Shown: positions 41,727-52,355 of the stretch, piece by piece
How positions within the stretch are numbered: position 1 is the first letter of the stretch
Layout: each line of letters opens with the position of its first letter
DNA from: Limosilactobacillus fastidiosus
Lineage (GTDB): Bacteria > Bacillota > Bacilli > Lactobacillales > Lactobacillaceae
Length of the DNA stretch: 64,000 nucleotides
NCBI RefSeq assembly: GCF_014145505.1
Contig: NZ_JACIUZ010000041.1
Span: 62,001-126,000 of the forward strand
Direction of reading: 5' to 3'
Position numbers and translations under genes: made by a program
Notes under the pieces: generated by a model
What the model saw: the letters and a program-made list of their open reading frames with translations, nothing else
Database searches by the model: none
What the model was told of the DNA's origin: nothing

Positions 41727-43280
41727 CTATTCATACTCGATCGTCGAAGGTGGCTTACTCGTGACATCATAAAGGATCCGGTTAACGTGATCGACTTCGT
41801 TTACGATCCGGACGGAGATCTTTTGTAAAACATCCCACGGAATCTCAGCAAAGTCAGCAGTCATCCCATCAATTGAGGTAACGGCACGAATAGCAACAGC
41901 GTAGTCGTAAGTCCGACCGTCACCCATAACACCAACTGAACGAATTCCTGGCAAGACAGTGAAGTACTGCCAAATCTTTTCGTCTAAGCCGGCCTTCTTA
42001 ATTTCTTCACGAAGAATTGCGTCACTTTCACGAACAATTTCAAGCTTTTCAGGAGTAATTTCACCAATTACCCGGATCCCTAAACCAGGACCTGGGAATG
42101 GTTGTCTCCAGACTAATTCATGTGGAATTCCCAACTTTTCACCCAACTCACGGGTTTCATCCTTAAAGAGCTTTCGCAATGGTTCGATTAACTTAAAGCC
42201 CAGCTTCTTTGGTAATCCCCCGACATTGTGGTGGGACTTGATTGTTTGGGCAGTGTCAGTTCCGGATTCGATCACATCGGTGTACAAGGTTCCTTGAGCA
42301 AGGAAGTCCGCATCAGGAATTTTCTTCGCCTCCTCATTGAAGACTTCAATGAATTCCTTACCAATAATCTTCCGCTTGGTTTCCGGATCGGTAACTCCCT
42401 TTAACTTACCAAGAAAGCGGTCAGAAGCATCTACCTTGATGATGTTAACACCAAGATCCTTGTTTAACGCCTTCATGACTTGATCTGCCTCGTTCTTCCG
42501 CAGTAATCCGTGATCAACAAAAATACAAGTTAATTGGTCACCAATTGCCTTGTGGATCAAAACGGCAGTAACACTAGAATCAACCCCACCTGAAAGGCCA
42601 AGAATGACTTTTTTATCGCCAACTTCTTGACGAATATGTTCAACCTGAAGATCGATAAAGTCATCCATCGTCCAGTTATCCTTGGCGCCACAAACATCAA
42701 AGGCAAACCGTCGTAAAATGTCTAAGCCGTATTCAGAGTTCCGCACTTCAGCGTGGAATTGGATCCCGTAAAACTTCCGCTGATTATCAGCAATCGCAGA
42801 AATTGGGCAGTTCTTGCTAGTTGCAACAACTTCAAAGCCTTCTGGTGCTTGAGTTACCAAATCACCGTGGCTCATCCAAACGTATTGCTTCTTTGGTAGT
42901 CCCTTGAACAAGACTGCGTTGTCATCTAAGACTTCAATGTCAGCCCGACCGTATTCGGAATTATCAGCCTTTTCAACCTTACCGCCAAGGTCGTATGACA
43001 TTAATTGCATCCCATAACAAATTCCTAAAATTGGAATACCTAACTTAAAGATCTCCGGATCAACCTTAAAGGCATCTGGATCATAGACACTGTTGGGACC
43101 ACCAGAGAAAATAATCCCCTTAGGGTTAATCTGCTTAATCTCATCAGCAGTAATCTTATGCGATAGAAGTTCGGAATAAACTCCAAAGTCACGTAACCGC
43201 CGAGTAATCAATTGGTTATATTGACTACCGAAATCAAGCACGATGATCTTATCGAAAGCATCCAAGTTTAATTTTGCCAC
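41727..43280 (-). CDS. guaA: GMP synthase (glutamine-hydrolysing)
   Basis: 517 residues. N-terminal class I glutamine amidotransferase (GICYGMQ nucleophile Cys, FHAEV near the catalytic His), then the ATP pyrophosphatase domain ([10 protein letters not shown]-loop) and the C-terminal dimerisation domain. The usual triad His segment reads GIQFHAEV. It converts XMP to GMP. No purine riboswitch is seen in its 150-nt upstream region. Confidence 0.97.
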   Translation of the reverse strand: MAKLNLDAFDKIIVLDFGSQYNQLITRRLRDFGVYSELLSHKITADEIKQINPKGIIFSGGPNSVYDPDAFKVDPEIFKLGIPILGICYGMQLMSYDLGGKVEKADNSEYGRADIEVLDDNAVLFKGLPKKQYVWMSHGDLVTQAPEGFEVVATSKNCPISAIADNQRKFYGIQFHAEVRNSEYGLDILRRFAFDVCGAKDNWTMDDFIDLQVEHIRQEVGDKKVILGLSGGVDSSVTAVLIHKAIGDQLTCIFVDHGLLRKNEADQVMKALNKDLGVNIIKVDASDRFLGKLKGVTDPETKRKIIGKEFIEVFNEEAKKIPDADFLAQGTLYTDVIESGTDTAQTIKSHHNVGGLPKKLGFKLIEPLRKLFKDETRELGEKLGIPHELVWRQPFPGPGLGIRVIGEITPEKLEIVRESDAILREEIKKAGLDEKIWQYFTVLPGIRSVGVMGDGRTYDYAVAIRAVTSIDGMTADFAEIPWDVLQKISVRIVNEVDHVNRILYDVTSKPPSTIEYE

Positions 43281-43380
43281 GTTGCCACTTCCTTTTTCTG
43301 ATTTTTATTCTTAACATCATAGTTTACAAGCTAAACGATTAATGGTCAATGGTCATTATTAGTTCGTTTTTAAAATAAAT

Positions 43381-43424
43381 AACTCCTGTCATACTATTCA
43401 ATAGATAGTGTGACAAGAGTCCTT
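43381..43424 (-). terminator. Terminator of coaA
   Basis: Minus-strand ACTCTTGTCACACTAT pairs with ATAGTATGACAGGAGT with two mismatches, just past the stop at 43428. Confidence 0.65.
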
Positions 43425-43427
43425 TAT

Positions 43428-44351
43428 TTACCCCCGTTTTAAGTAAATTCGATCAACAACATGATTATTCGTTTTATGAAGGATAATGTTCGCCCGATTC
43501 CGAGTTGGTAAAATGTATTCTGTCAAATTAGGAAGGTCAATCGTTTGCCAAACCTTTTTAGCCATTTCAAAGGCCCTTTCTCGTGGCCCCTTACTGTATG
43601 AGTAGTAATAATTATCCGGATCCGTGAAAGCAGAATTTAATAGCATTCCAAACCGTTGTAAGTACCATTCCTCAATCAATTGCGGATCAGCATCAACGTA
43701 AATTGAAGTATCAAAATAATCACTGACGTAAATTTGTTGATTTGATGGTAGCTGAAGCGTATTAATTCCTTCAACAATAAGAATATCAGGATGATCAATT
43801 ACTAAGGGGCGATCAGGCATCACATCATAAACTTGGTGGGAGTAAGTAGGAGCCTTTACTACAGATTTTCCAGCTTTAACATCATTCATAAATTGAAGTA
43901 GCTTTTCCATATCGTATGATTCCGGAAAACCCTTGCGATCTAAAATTCCTTGTCGTTTCAACTCAGCATTAGGAAAAAGAAAACCATCAGTTGTCATCAA
44001 CTCTACCCGCTTGTCTGGTAATAACTTATTTAGCAAAATACTCAATAAACGGGCAATTGTGCTCTTGCCGACAGCTACCGAACCAGCAATACCGATAATA
44101 TAAGGTACCCGCTCGACCTTTTGGTGAAGAAAGTTTGCCTTCTGCATCTGCCATTCTAGGTATGTCTGGTAACGCAACTGCAATAATTTAATCAGGGGAA
44201 GGTAAATATCCTGCACATCTTCAATTGAGATACGGTCATTAAGTGACTTAATATCATCTAGGTTTTCTTGACTCAAGCGAACAGTGTCAGTGGGAAAAAA
44301 GTTATGCCACTGCTGACGCTCAAAACGCTCATAGTTCATCCATTCATCCAT
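43428..44351 (-). CDS. coaA: Pantothenate kinase, type I
   Basis: 307 residues from the ATG at 44351, with AAGGA 9 nt upstream. It phosphorylates pantothenate, the first and often limiting step of coenzyme A synthesis. P-loop [22 protein letters not shown] and the pantothenate-site RAFDLIL-like C-terminal stretch ([13 protein letters not shown]) are typical of the P-loop type. Confidence 0.95.
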   Translation of the reverse strand: MDEWMNYERFERQQWHNFFPTDTVRLSQENLDDIKSLNDRISIEDVQDIYLPLIKLLQLRYQTYLEWQMQKANFLHQKVERVPYIIGIAGSVAVGKSTIARLLSILLNKLLPDKRVELMTTDGFLFPNAELKRQGILDRKGFPESYDMEKLLQFMNDVKAGKSVVKAPTYSHQVYDVMPDRPLVIDHPDILIVEGINTLQLPSNQQIYVSDYFDTSIYVDADPQLIEEWYLQRFGMLLNSAFTDPDNYYYSYSKGPRERAFEMAKKVWQTIDLPNLTEYILPTRNRANIILHKTNNHVVDRIYLKRG

Positions 44352-44430
44352 AGTTACTGATTCCTTCATTTATTTAATGTAAGCGATTGACATTAATCAT
44401 ACCATATTTGGATTATTTTTACTTTTTTTA

Positions 44431-44483
44431 ACGATTAGGGATTCAAAGTGTGGGGTTGCCAAACTTTGAATCCCTAATTTAAA
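44431..44483. other. Strong hairpin downstream of the LtaS-type gene
   Basis: TTAGGGATTCAAAGT pairs with ACTTTGAATCCCTAA around a 13-nt loop. No clear T-run follows on the minus strand, so termination of the upstream minus-strand gene is likely but not certain. Confidence 0.55.
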
Positions 44484-44532
44484 TAATCCATTCTTTAGTT
44501 TTTATGCCTGTCCTAAGCTACAAGACTTTCGT

Positions 44533-46626
44533 TTAATTACTAGGGAATGATGGTTGAGAATCTTGTAATTCAGGGGCGTCAGTTGAGTAATCATCATAGG
44601 TACTTTGATTATCATTCTGGGCCTTCACACTTGTCTTGTGCTTCTTTTGATCCTTCTTGAGGTTCTTCAGACTCTTCTTCATGTTGTAAGTATAGTCTTT
44701 CTTATTAACCTTTTTGAATCCTGGAAGCTTGTAGAAGCGAAGAAGATCCCCATTCATTACCTTATCAGCCAATCCTAGTTCAGTAGTGACATACTTTTGA
44801 ATCTTATCAATCTGTTTCTGTTCTTTTGCTGTCGGGTTCTTGATTTGTTTTCCGGTTGCGGTGTGGTAGTAATCACCATTGTACTTCGTATACTTAGGTG
44901 TTACCCAGTCACCATTTCGGAACGGTACAATTTGATTACGATCTTTAGAAAGAAGGTCCTGACCAAATTGAATGTACTTATCAGAGCTGATTCCTAATAG
45001 ATCTTCCAGCGTTGGTAGAACGTCGATTTCACCACCATAAGTATGATCAATTCCACCCTTAAGTCCTGGGGCATTAATCATAAATGGTACCTTTTGGAAC
45101 ATCGCTAAGTCATAATTAGTAATCTTCTTCTTACCCAAGATTTGAGCAATTGCAGGACGATGGTTATTTGAAATCCCATAGTGGTCACCATAAAGAATAA
45201 GGACACTATTTTGCCGTAACCCAGACTTGTCAAGGTAGTCTAGAAATTCACCGATAGATTGGTCAAGGTAATGGGCGGTTTGAATATAGTGATCAACCGT
45301 GTCATCCCCAGTCTTCCAAGCTTCAATTGACGTATTCTTCTTATCAATAATGTATGGATAGTGGTTCGTCACCGTAATCAGTTTGGCATAGAACGGTTGA
45401 GGCAACTGTTCGATATAGTGCATTGATTCCTTCATGAAGATCTTATCCTTCAATCCGTAACCCAATTCTTGGTCCTTAACCTTTGGATAATACCCCTTAC
45501 TAAAGAAGTACTGGTAACCAAAGGACTTGTAGGCATTATCCCGGTTCCAGAAACTAGGAACATCACCGTGGAACGAAGCAGTAGTATAACCTAACTTTTG
45601 GTGTAACAATGCTGGTGCTGATTGGAAAGTGTTAGTGGTCCCATCAGTAACCATTGCTGAACCTTCTGGTAACCCATAGAGTGAGTTTTCAAGCATCATT
45701 TCAGCATCCGCTGTCTTCCCCTGACCAACTTGGTGGAAGAAGTTATCAAACGCAAGAGTGTTTGATGAATGATACAGCTTATTCAAGTTTGGCATTACTT
45801 CTTGACCATTTTGCTTGTAGTCAATCATGAATTGCTGCAAACTTTCCAGGTGAATAACAAAGATGTTCTTCCCCCGCATCGTGCCTTCATACTCAATGTT
45901 TGGTTTGGCATAGTTTTGCTTTAAGAATTTTTGAACTGGTTCTAACTGTTCCCTATTTGCTTTAGCCTTAACCACACTATTATGAGTTGTCTTAACCCCA
46001 TCATAGATCGTATAAGCTTGTAAGCCAAGGTACTTAACAATGTAGTTATTATCAAATGTTCGGGTTAACAATTGTGAACGGTTTGATTCCGCCATTCCCA
46101 AGTTAACGCCAAATAAGACGAACCCTAAAGCAGTAATCGTCATCGCGTAACGGAGCTTGAAGTACCGCATATCTACCCGGATAACATGGAATAATAATAT
46201 CAGGGCCAAAATCACCACGTCCGCATAAACCAAGAAGTCTTCAGGACGAATAATTCCTAAAATACTAGTCCCTAAATTATTGGAGGCTGCTCCTGATCCT
46301 TTAATAACATTGAAAGTGATAAAATCGGAAAATTCACGGTAGTACAAAATATTAGCAAACAACCACGTCGAAAGCAGGGCGTTAATGATTAACATTAACC
46401 AATACGAGAGTCGTCCTCTAAAATATAACGCGATCCCTAGAAATACTAAGGCACTGGGAATAGTATTAAACGCTAAAAGAAAGTGCTGAATGCTTCCCTT
46501 AACTCCTAAGTTGAACTCAGTACTATATGCCCAATAACTCTTGATTCCAAATAGGAGTACTACTAGCAGAAAAAAGCCTAGCTTGGTGTTCAAGCCATGC
46601 CACAACTTCTGCAACGCTGTTTTCAT
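44533..46626 (-). CDS. LtaS-type lipoteichoic acid synthase family sulfatase-fold protein
   Basis: 697 residues from the ATG 7 nt after GGAGG. Five N-terminal transmembrane helices (to about residue 185) precede an extracellular sulfatase-fold phosphoglycerol transferase. The catalytic Thr is in GQGKTADAEMML, metal ligands in VIHLESLQ and YGDHYGIS. It polymerises or transfers glycerol phosphate onto glycolipid at the cell surface. The acidic/Asn-Ser-rich C-terminal tail is extracellular. Lactobacilli often carry several paralogues, so it may be a primase or accessory enzyme. Confidence 0.92.
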   Translation of the reverse strand: MKTALQKLWHGLNTKLGFFLLVVLLFGIKSYWAYSTEFNLGVKGSIQHFLLAFNTIPSALVFLGIALYFRGRLSYWLMLIINALLSTWLFANILYYREFSDFITFNVIKGSGAASNNLGTSILGIIRPEDFLVYADVVILALILLFHVIRVDMRYFKLRYAMTITALGFVLFGVNLGMAESNRSQLLTRTFDNNYIVKYLGLQAYTIYDGVKTTHNSVVKAKANREQLEPVQKFLKQNYAKPNIEYEGTMRGKNIFVIHLESLQQFMIDYKQNGQEVMPNLNKLYHSSNTLAFDNFFHQVGQGKTADAEMMLENSLYGLPEGSAMVTDGTTNTFQSAPALLHQKLGYTTASFHGDVPSFWNRDNAYKSFGYQYFFSKGYYPKVKDQELGYGLKDKIFMKESMHYIEQLPQPFYAKLITVTNHYPYIIDKKNTSIEAWKTGDDTVDHYIQTAHYLDQSIGEFLDYLDKSGLRQNSVLILYGDHYGISNNHRPAIAQILGKKKITNYDLAMFQKVPFMINAPGLKGGIDHTYGGEIDVLPTLEDLLGISSDKYIQFGQDLLSKDRNQIVPFRNGDWVTPKYTKYNGDYYHTATGKQIKNPTAKEQKQIDKIQKYVTTELGLADKVMNGDLLRFYKLPGFKKVNKKDYTYNMKKSLKNLKKDQKKHKTSVKAQNDNQSTYDDYSTDAPELQDSQPSFPSN

Positions 46627-46731
46627 AATCGTTCCTCCATTAAAAATTATCAATACTTACAATATTACAACACTTTCGCATGAGCAACCTTTAAAAACTT
46701 ATTTCAAAAAAACTTTATAAATAGAGTGCGA

Positions 46732-46818
46732 GCCCTGACGAATTAGCACGTAGTTAGGCTCGAGCGTGCGGTCGGGGCGAACTCATTTTGACTATGTTGC
46801 AGTAGAAATTGCTAGCTC
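46732..46818 (+). repeat. Dispersed repeat R2, short copy
   Basis: TAGAGTGCGAGCCCTGACG begins it; TAGTTAGGC, GCGGTCGGGGCGAACTC, TTTTGACTATGTTGCAGTAG and GCTAGCTC follow in the same order as at 29416-29560. A degenerate second copy of its 3' motif (GAGCTCATTTCGACTCAG) lies at about 46833-46860. Otherwise 46654-47047 has no gene I can support. Confidence 0.5.
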
Positions 46819-47047
46819 TAGCAAGTCCCTGGTGAGCTCATTTCGACTCAGTTTCAGTAACTTTGCTTCTGTCACCAACAAGTTAATAGTCAGAAAACTA
46901 CTCATCCCTGCATAGACTCCCAGACAAAATTGATGAATTAATTTCCGTTTTGCTCTAAATAAATCCCCCACGCCACTAATTTTTGGTTGTATTTGCAACA
47001 AATCAATTTATACTAGGATAGGTAAAATATTGAGAGGAGTAATCTTA

Positions 47048-47941
47048 ATGTCAAAACGGAAAGCAAACTTGCTCCTATTAACAGTTGCAATTCTTTGGGG
47101 AGCTAGTTATATCTTTGTGCGGATGGCAATCAACGCCGGAATGCATTCGGGAATGATTAATGCTGTCCGGGGAACAATGTGTGTCGTTGGCTGTCTTGTA
47201 GTCTTCAGCAAGAGTATTCGTAAAATGACCAGGTTTGATTTCAAAGTCGGTCTACTAATGGGAATTACTAACTTTGTCGCCTACTACTTACAAACCGATG
47301 GTCTTCGTTTTACTACACCCGCGAAAAATGCCTTTATTACTACAATGTATGTCGCAATTTCACCAATCCTTTTATGGGTCTTCTGGCATGAACGACCACA
47401 ACGAAAGACTTATTTCGTGATTCCACTTGCCTTAATCGGAATGGGGATCTTAACCAATGTTACGGCCAGCGGCTTAGCTCTTAACTACGGTGATATTCTT
47501 ACCTTAATCTCGTCGATTTTCTGGGCCCTTCAATTAATCTTCTTCGGTAAAATTGCCTCTAAAGCTTCCAGTCCTTGGGTAATCATCTTTATGATCGGAT
47601 TAATTCAAGGGCTTGCTGGCTGGGGAGTTGCCTTTGCGACCGAAACCCAAACATTCGTACATATCCACTGGCTTCAAGCTTTAATCCCGGTTGCCTTACT
47701 AGCAATCCTGGTTACCTTTATTGCACAGGGTCTCCAAATCACTGCTCAAAAATATACGGACGCTACTTCCGCTGGTCTTCTCCTGATGCTCGAGTCATTC
47801 TTTGCCAGTGTTCTTTCTGTCATTCTTGGTTATGATACGTTAACTCATTCATTGATTCTTGGTGGGATAATCTTACTCTTTGCTAACGCCATTATGCAGA
47901 CTGATCTTCACCGTCTTCCCTTCCTTAAACGGGCTAATTAG
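47048..47941 (+). CDS. EamA/DMT-family transporter 1
   Basis: 297 residues with ten predicted helices in two EamA repeats (ILWGASYIFVRMAINAGM at the start of the first). Drug/metabolite-type transporters export or import amino acids, nucleosides or sugars; substrate unknown. ATG at 47048 has GAGGAG 7 nt before it. A paralogue lies 195 nt downstream. Confidence 0.88.
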   Translation: MSKRKANLLLLTVAILWGASYIFVRMAINAGMHSGMINAVRGTMCVVGCLVVFSKSIRKMTRFDFKVGLLMGITNFVAYYLQTDGLRFTTPAKNAFITTMYVAISPILLWVFWHERPQRKTYFVIPLALIGMGILTNVTASGLALNYGDILTLISSIFWALQLIFFGKIASKASSPWVIIFMIGLIQGLAGWGVAFATETQTFVHIHWLQALIPVALLAILVTFIAQGLQITAQKYTDATSAGLLLMLESFFASVLSVILGYDTLTHSLILGGIILLFANAIMQTDLHRLPFLKRAN

Positions 47942-47983
47942 TTGCTTTTTATTGATATAATTGGTAGTCTGCAGCTATCTTCT

Positions 47984-48000
47984 TGAAGCTGGGAATTAAC
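47984..48000 (+). repeat. Repeat R1, left end upstream of the second EamA gene
   Basis: TGAAGCTGGGAATTAAC is the exact reverse complement of 34116-34132. The other end of the element lies at 49037-49088, so the second EamA gene sits between the two ends. In between, GCGAATGCGAACTAG pairs with CTAGTCCGCATTCGC (48082-48116), a hairpin just before the gene. Confidence 0.5.
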
Positions 48001-48135
48001 TCAACCGCTTTGTAATTTTAAAATAAAACCACGTAGTAGCTAATCTACTAGAAAAATGACTAGCTGCGTTGATGGACCTGCGAATGCGAACTAGACAAAC
48101 TAGTCCGCATTCGCAGTCGAGAAAGGAAGAAACTC

Positions 48136-49032
48136 ATGAAGTTTTCCAAATCAACTGCTAACCTCCTCCTTGTTTTTGTAACAGTCCTCTGGGGAAGCAC
48201 TTATATTTTCAATAAAATGGTGGTTAATGCAGGAATGCAGTCTGGAACCATCAATGCCGTCCGCGGTGCCATGTGTGTCATCGGTGGAATTATCTTATTC
48301 CATCGTCAGCTACGACAAGCCAACCGTTTTGATATTAAAATCGGCCTCATTGTTGGAGTAGTCAATTTCTGTGGCTACTATTTACGGACACTTGGTTTGC
48401 GCTACACAACGCCAGCCAAGAGTTCCTTTATCACCGTAACTTATGTTATTCTTACCCCACTCGTTCTGTGGCTTTTTTGGCATGAACGACCAAAATTCAA
48501 AATCATCTTTGCTATCCCACTATCACTCACCGGGATGGCAATCTTAACTGGGATAACGACAAGCAATTGGCATCTCCAACCAGGTGACCTAATCACTTTC
48601 CTTTCCGCCTTTTTTTGGGCTTTCCAAATCATTATCTTTGGCAAGTATGCCAGTCGTGCCTCAAGTCCCTGGATCATCATTACTCTTATTGGTGCGGTCC
48701 AAGTAATTTGCGGGACTCCCTTGGCGTTAACGATGGAACGCTCATCACTCGCTCATGTTAATTGGCTTCAAGCCCTTCTGCCCTTGTTGATTGTTGCTGT
48801 CGTAATTACCTTTGCCGCACGGGGAATTCAAATTCGGGCACAAAAATACACGGATGCCACTTCTGCAAGTCTTATTTTGATGAGTGAATCATTTTTTGCG
48901 ACTGTTATTTCCGTTCTTCTAGGCTATGATCAGCTTTCGCCACGGTTAGTTCTTGGCGGAATTCTAATTATCATGGCCAATGTGATCATGCAACTTGATT
49001 TTCAGAATACTAGACTTAAAACAGAAAATTAA
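48136..49032 (+). CDS. EamA/DMT-family transporter 2
   Basis: 298 residues, clearly paralogous to the preceding gene throughout (shared TVLWGSTYIFNKMVVNAGM-like start, LRYTTPAKSSFIT, AQKYTDATSASLILM). GAAAGGAAG precedes the ATG. Probably arose by tandem duplication and then diverged. It is bracketed by both ends of repeat R1. Substrate unknown. Confidence 0.88.
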   Translation: MKFSKSTANLLLVFVTVLWGSTYIFNKMVVNAGMQSGTINAVRGAMCVIGGIILFHRQLRQANRFDIKIGLIVGVVNFCGYYLRTLGLRYTTPAKSSFITVTYVILTPLVLWLFWHERPKFKIIFAIPLSLTGMAILTGITTSNWHLQPGDLITFLSAFFWAFQIIIFGKYASRASSPWIIITLIGAVQVICGTPLALTMERSSLAHVNWLQALLPLLIVAVVITFAARGIQIRAQKYTDATSASLILMSESFFATVISVLLGYDQLSPRLVLGGILIIMANVIMQLDFQNTRLKTEN

Positions 49033-49036
49033 CCGC

Positions 49037-49088
49037 TTACGCCGCGTAGCTAACCTATTGGGATTCCTGTAATTATACTCTATAAGTT
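49037..49088 (-). repeat. Repeat R1, right end after the second EamA gene
   Basis: On the minus strand it matches 33954-34005 at 44 of 52 positions (AACTTATAGAGT start, AATAGG-TAGCT core, CGTAA end). Confidence 0.6.
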
Positions 49089-49098
49089 AACAGATTAA

Positions 49099-49128
49099 GG
49101 CCGGGAAAACAGAATGTTTTCCCGGCCT
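49099..49128. terminator. Bidirectional terminator
   Basis: GGCCGGGAAAAC pairs with GTTTTCCCGGCC, between the convergent EamA and helD genes. Confidence 0.88.
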
Positions 49129-49136
49129 CTTTCATA

Positions 49137-51437
49137 TTATTCTTTTACAAATGAATATAATTCTTCTGGAATATCCTTTAACAGTGGTGTTACTTTACCA
49201 ATAGAAACCATCGTTAAGGAATGCATTGCCCGCGAAGCAATGGTGTAGAGAAGCTGTCGTTCCGCATCATCTGGATACTCTTTAGCATTGGTATCCCACG
49301 CAATTACGGCATCAAATTCCAATCCCTTTGCCAAGTAGGATGGGACAATGAGTATCCCATCAACTAACCGTTGATTTTCAGTCCGAATGAGGGTTGTCTT
49401 AATGTTTTGTCGCTTTAACTCATCATAGAGTTTTTCACAATCCTCAAGAGTCTTACCAATTACTGCAACTGCATCATGCTCTTTTTGGTACTTTTTTAGT
49501 GTTTTTACGACCGTTGCCACTCCAGCAGCGTAATCCCTAGTTTCAATTACCGTTGGCAGTTCACCCTTGCGATCAAACGCTTCAATTGCTTCACCATTAG
49601 TTAACAGATGTTTCGTAAAATCAGTAATCTGTTTTGTAGAACGATAGGACTTAGTCAGTTGAACAACCCTTGTTTTTTCAGGATCAAACATTGTACTTAA
49701 TTGTCGCAATAATGAACGACTATTTTCATGAGTAAAAATTGCCTGGTTCAAGTCACCAAGAAGGGTAAACTTTGCATGAGGGAAGCGAAACTTCAGATAT
49801 GCAAGCTGATATGCATCATAATCCTGAACTTCATCAATAAAGACGTAGCGAATATCACGCTGCCCCTTTCTCCCGGTTATTAGATCATAGAGGTAAAGAT
49901 AAATAGTGATTCCATTAGCACTAATTTTTCCTTGTTTAAGTTCTTCCTTAGCCTTTTCTACATATGCTTGCCACTCATCAACTGTAATTCCAAACTTATC
50001 TAAGTCTAGAAGTTTTGGGGTTGCCCGAAGAAGATGGATGAATTGGGCATTAATGTTTAACCATAAATTATGATCGATTGCCCGTTTGACAGGTGTAAGG
50101 GCCCGCATTACGATTTGTCGAGCTAAGAACTTGAATTGTTGTTCCTCGTCAGCAAACTCTCGTGGTTGATTACCCATCATGTCATCAATCTGCTCTTTAC
50201 TTAGGTTTTGAACAGCTTCTTCAACCCACTTACTACGCATTTCAACGTTAATCCGGTGGTTCAAGTACTTAATTAGCGCTTCTTTAGTACCATCAAGGCG
50301 GTTTCCTAGATTGTAATTATTATTAAATGAGTAATAAATCTCTTTGATCTTTTCCTTACTAATGAGGACCTTTCCCCGGAACATCAGGTTACGGAAACGC
50401 ATATTTGCCTTACCAAGGTGCTTAGCGTAACGCCCAGTCGCCTTGAAGTATGCTAAGCTCGTTGTTAATGTAACTGCCTTTTTAGTTGTGGGATCCTGAC
50501 TCATTTCAAATCGTTGTGCCAAAGTTTGGACATGAAGTCGTGGCACCCGCCGATTAGCAAACTGGTAGTAGGTCATTTGGACCATATTATGTTCCCCAAG
50601 TTCTGGTAACACCTGATCAATATAGTCATTAAAAAGTTGGTTTGGGGAAAAGAGGACGACTTGAGATGAACTTAAATTCCCTCGGTATCGGTACAAGAGC
50701 CAGGCAACCCGTTGCAAGACCGCTGCAGTTTTCCCAGAACCAGCAGCCCCCTGGACAAAAAGAAGCTCGTCTTTAGTGTCCCGGATAATTTCGTTCTGTG
50801 TTCGCTGGATCGTGGTTACGATACTCTTCATCTTCGTACTAGAATGGCTCCCTAAAGCTGCTAAAAGCATTTGGTCTCCAACCTGCTCATCAGTATCAAA
50901 AATAGTTACGATTGTCCCATTCTCAATCTGAAACTGACGTTTTAGAGTCAGATTAACTTCCTGGGTCCCAACAGGAGTTTCGTAGCTGACCTTCCCCAGT
51001 TTACCTTCATAGTAAATTGATGAAATTGGTGCCCGCCAGTCATAAACCAAGAAATGATCTGGCCGATCACTAAAGGAAGCCAACCCAATATAAACAGTTT
51101 CAGGCTTTTCTGCTCCTTTCTCCTGGAAGTCGATCCGAGCAAAATAGGGTTTTTTCTCTAATCTCTTTAGGGTTGAAAGGTGATCAGCAGCATGTTGCCA
51201 GCTATTTTGCCGTTCATCTAACATCTGTTGCTGAGCACGGAACGACATTGCCGTATCCATCATCCCAGAATAAGTCGTAGTATTTAGGTGAATATCATCG
51301 ATTTGCTTATTGATTCCCTTGATATCTGTCCGGGCAGTTTGGATCTTCTTTTCGGCCTTATCCTTAGCCTGTTCAATCTCATCAATAACATGATCGAGAT
51401 GCTGTTGTTCAAATTCTTGTACTGACTGTTCGGTCAC
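49137..51437 (-). CDS. helD: HelD-type UvrD-like helicase (RNA polymerase recycling)
   Basis: About 766 residues with a GTG start about 9-10 nt after GGAGG. The N-terminal helical arm (residues 5-70, coiled coil) inserts into the RNA polymerase secondary channel in known HelD. Walker A GAAGSGKTAAVLQR and Walker B VFIDEVQDYD belong to the 1A domains; motif VI-like YTIASRAMHSL closes it. HelD releases RNA polymerase from DNA after transcription or stalling. Confidence 0.88.
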   Translation of the reverse strand: MTEQSVQEFEQQHLDHVIDEIEQAKDKAEKKIQTARTDIKGINKQIDDIHLNTTTYSGMMDTAMSFRAQQQMLDERQNSWQHAADHLSTLKRLEKKPYFARIDFQEKGAEKPETVYIGLASFSDRPDHFLVYDWRAPISSIYYEGKLGKVSYETPVGTQEVNLTLKRQFQIENGTIVTIFDTDEQVGDQMLLAALGSHSSTKMKSIVTTIQRTQNEIIRDTKDELLFVQGAAGSGKTAAVLQRVAWLLYRYRGNLSSSQVVLFSPNQLFNDYIDQVLPELGEHNMVQMTYYQFANRRVPRLHVQTLAQRFEMSQDPTTKKAVTLTTSLAYFKATGRYAKHLGKANMRFRNLMFRGKVLISKEKIKEIYYSFNNNYNLGNRLDGTKEALIKYLNHRINVEMRSKWVEEAVQNLSKEQIDDMMGNQPREFADEEQQFKFLARQIVMRALTPVKRAIDHNLWLNINAQFIHLLRATPKLLDLDKFGITVDEWQAYVEKAKEELKQGKISANGITIYLYLYDLITGRKGQRDIRYVFIDEVQDYDAYQLAYLKFRFPHAKFTLLGDLNQAIFTHENSRSLLRQLSTMFDPEKTRVVQLTKSYRSTKQITDFTKHLLTNGEAIEAFDRKGELPTVIETRDYAAGVATVVKTLKKYQKEHDAVAVIGKTLEDCEKLYDELKRQNIKTTLIRTENQRLVDGILIVPSYLAKGLEFDAVIAWDTNAKEYPDDAERQLLYTIASRAMHSLTMVSIGKVTPLLKDIPEELYSFVKE

Positions 51438-51621
51438 ACTTCCTACCTCCATTCATAGAATCGTTTTACTATTATATCATTGATAATGATCTGACCGAAG
51501 AAATATCGCTTTCTCGCTTGCGAATGCTAAATTATCTTTAAATATTACAGGCAATCATCCCTCCTTAAAAAAAATAAAGTAGAATAGTGTAATAACTCAT
51601 TTTAGAAAGGAGCCTCGTCGA

Positions 51622-52272
51622 TTGGCAGATCTATTTTATATTTTGACTCATATTGCTGAAGTTATCATTCCAATGTTTGAATGGCTCGGTCCATGGAGCT
51701 ACGTTTTGCTCTTTACAATCATTTTTATGGAGACCGGGCTCGTTGTCTTTCCTTGGCTCCCGGGGGAATCACTGATTTTCCTCACCGCTTCATTCATCGC
51801 CTTCCACCCAGTTCTCAAATTAGAGATTGTGATCCCTGTTTTCTTCTTTGCGGCCTTTATTGGTGATACCGTAAACTACTTCATTGGCCGATCACTCTCA
51901 AGGTGGCAATGGCTCTCAAAGCGTGTGAATGGTCCAGGAATGGTTAAAGCCCACCGATTGTTAGAAAAGCACGGGGTAAAAACCGTTGCCTTTGGGCGTT
52001 TTGTCCCTTTAATTCGCACTTTTATCCCGCTCATTGCCGGGACGATGCACTTTGACTTTCGGCGATTTATGATCGGTAACCTTCTCGGCGTAACTGTTTG
52101 GGTCTTAGCCGCTAGTTTAATTGGCTATTACTTCGGGAGTATTCCATTCGTTAAAGAACACTTCTCACTCATTATCCTTATTTTTGTCATTGCTGTCTTG
52201 TCAGTTATTGCCATATTAACGCTTATTCGCCACTTCCGGCGAAAGATCCTTAAGCGAAATAATATGCTCTAA
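51622..52272 (+). CDS. DedA-family membrane protein
   Basis: 216 residues with a TTG start after AAAGGAG. Hallmarks are ETGLVVFPWLPGESLIF and GRFVPLIRTFIPLIAGTMH. DedA proteins flip or handle undecaprenyl phosphate or phospholipids and help maintain membrane potential. Five or six transmembrane segments. Confidence 0.9.
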   Translation: MADLFYILTHIAEVIIPMFEWLGPWSYVLLFTIIFMETGLVVFPWLPGESLIFLTASFIAFHPVLKLEIVIPVFFFAAFIGDTVNYFIGRSLSRWQWLSKRVNGPGMVKAHRLLEKHGVKTVAFGRFVPLIRTFIPLIAGTMHFDFRRFMIGNLLGVTVWVLAASLIGYYFGSIPFVKEHFSLIILIFVIAVLSVIAILTLIRHFRRKILKRNNML

Positions 52273-52355
52273 CTATCCGTTCTCATGGTTCACAGTCTCC
52301 ATGAAAGCATGGTAAAATAATAAATAATTGTAATTTCGTAAAGGAGCTGGTTAAG

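Noticed and set aside
43281-43427. Purine riboswitch upstream of guaA
   Set aside because: No conserved P1-P3 aptamer core is recognisable and the leader is short.
46792-47001. 69-residue minus-strand ORF
   Set aside because: It overlaps repeat R2, has no good ribosome binding site and no recognisable protein features.
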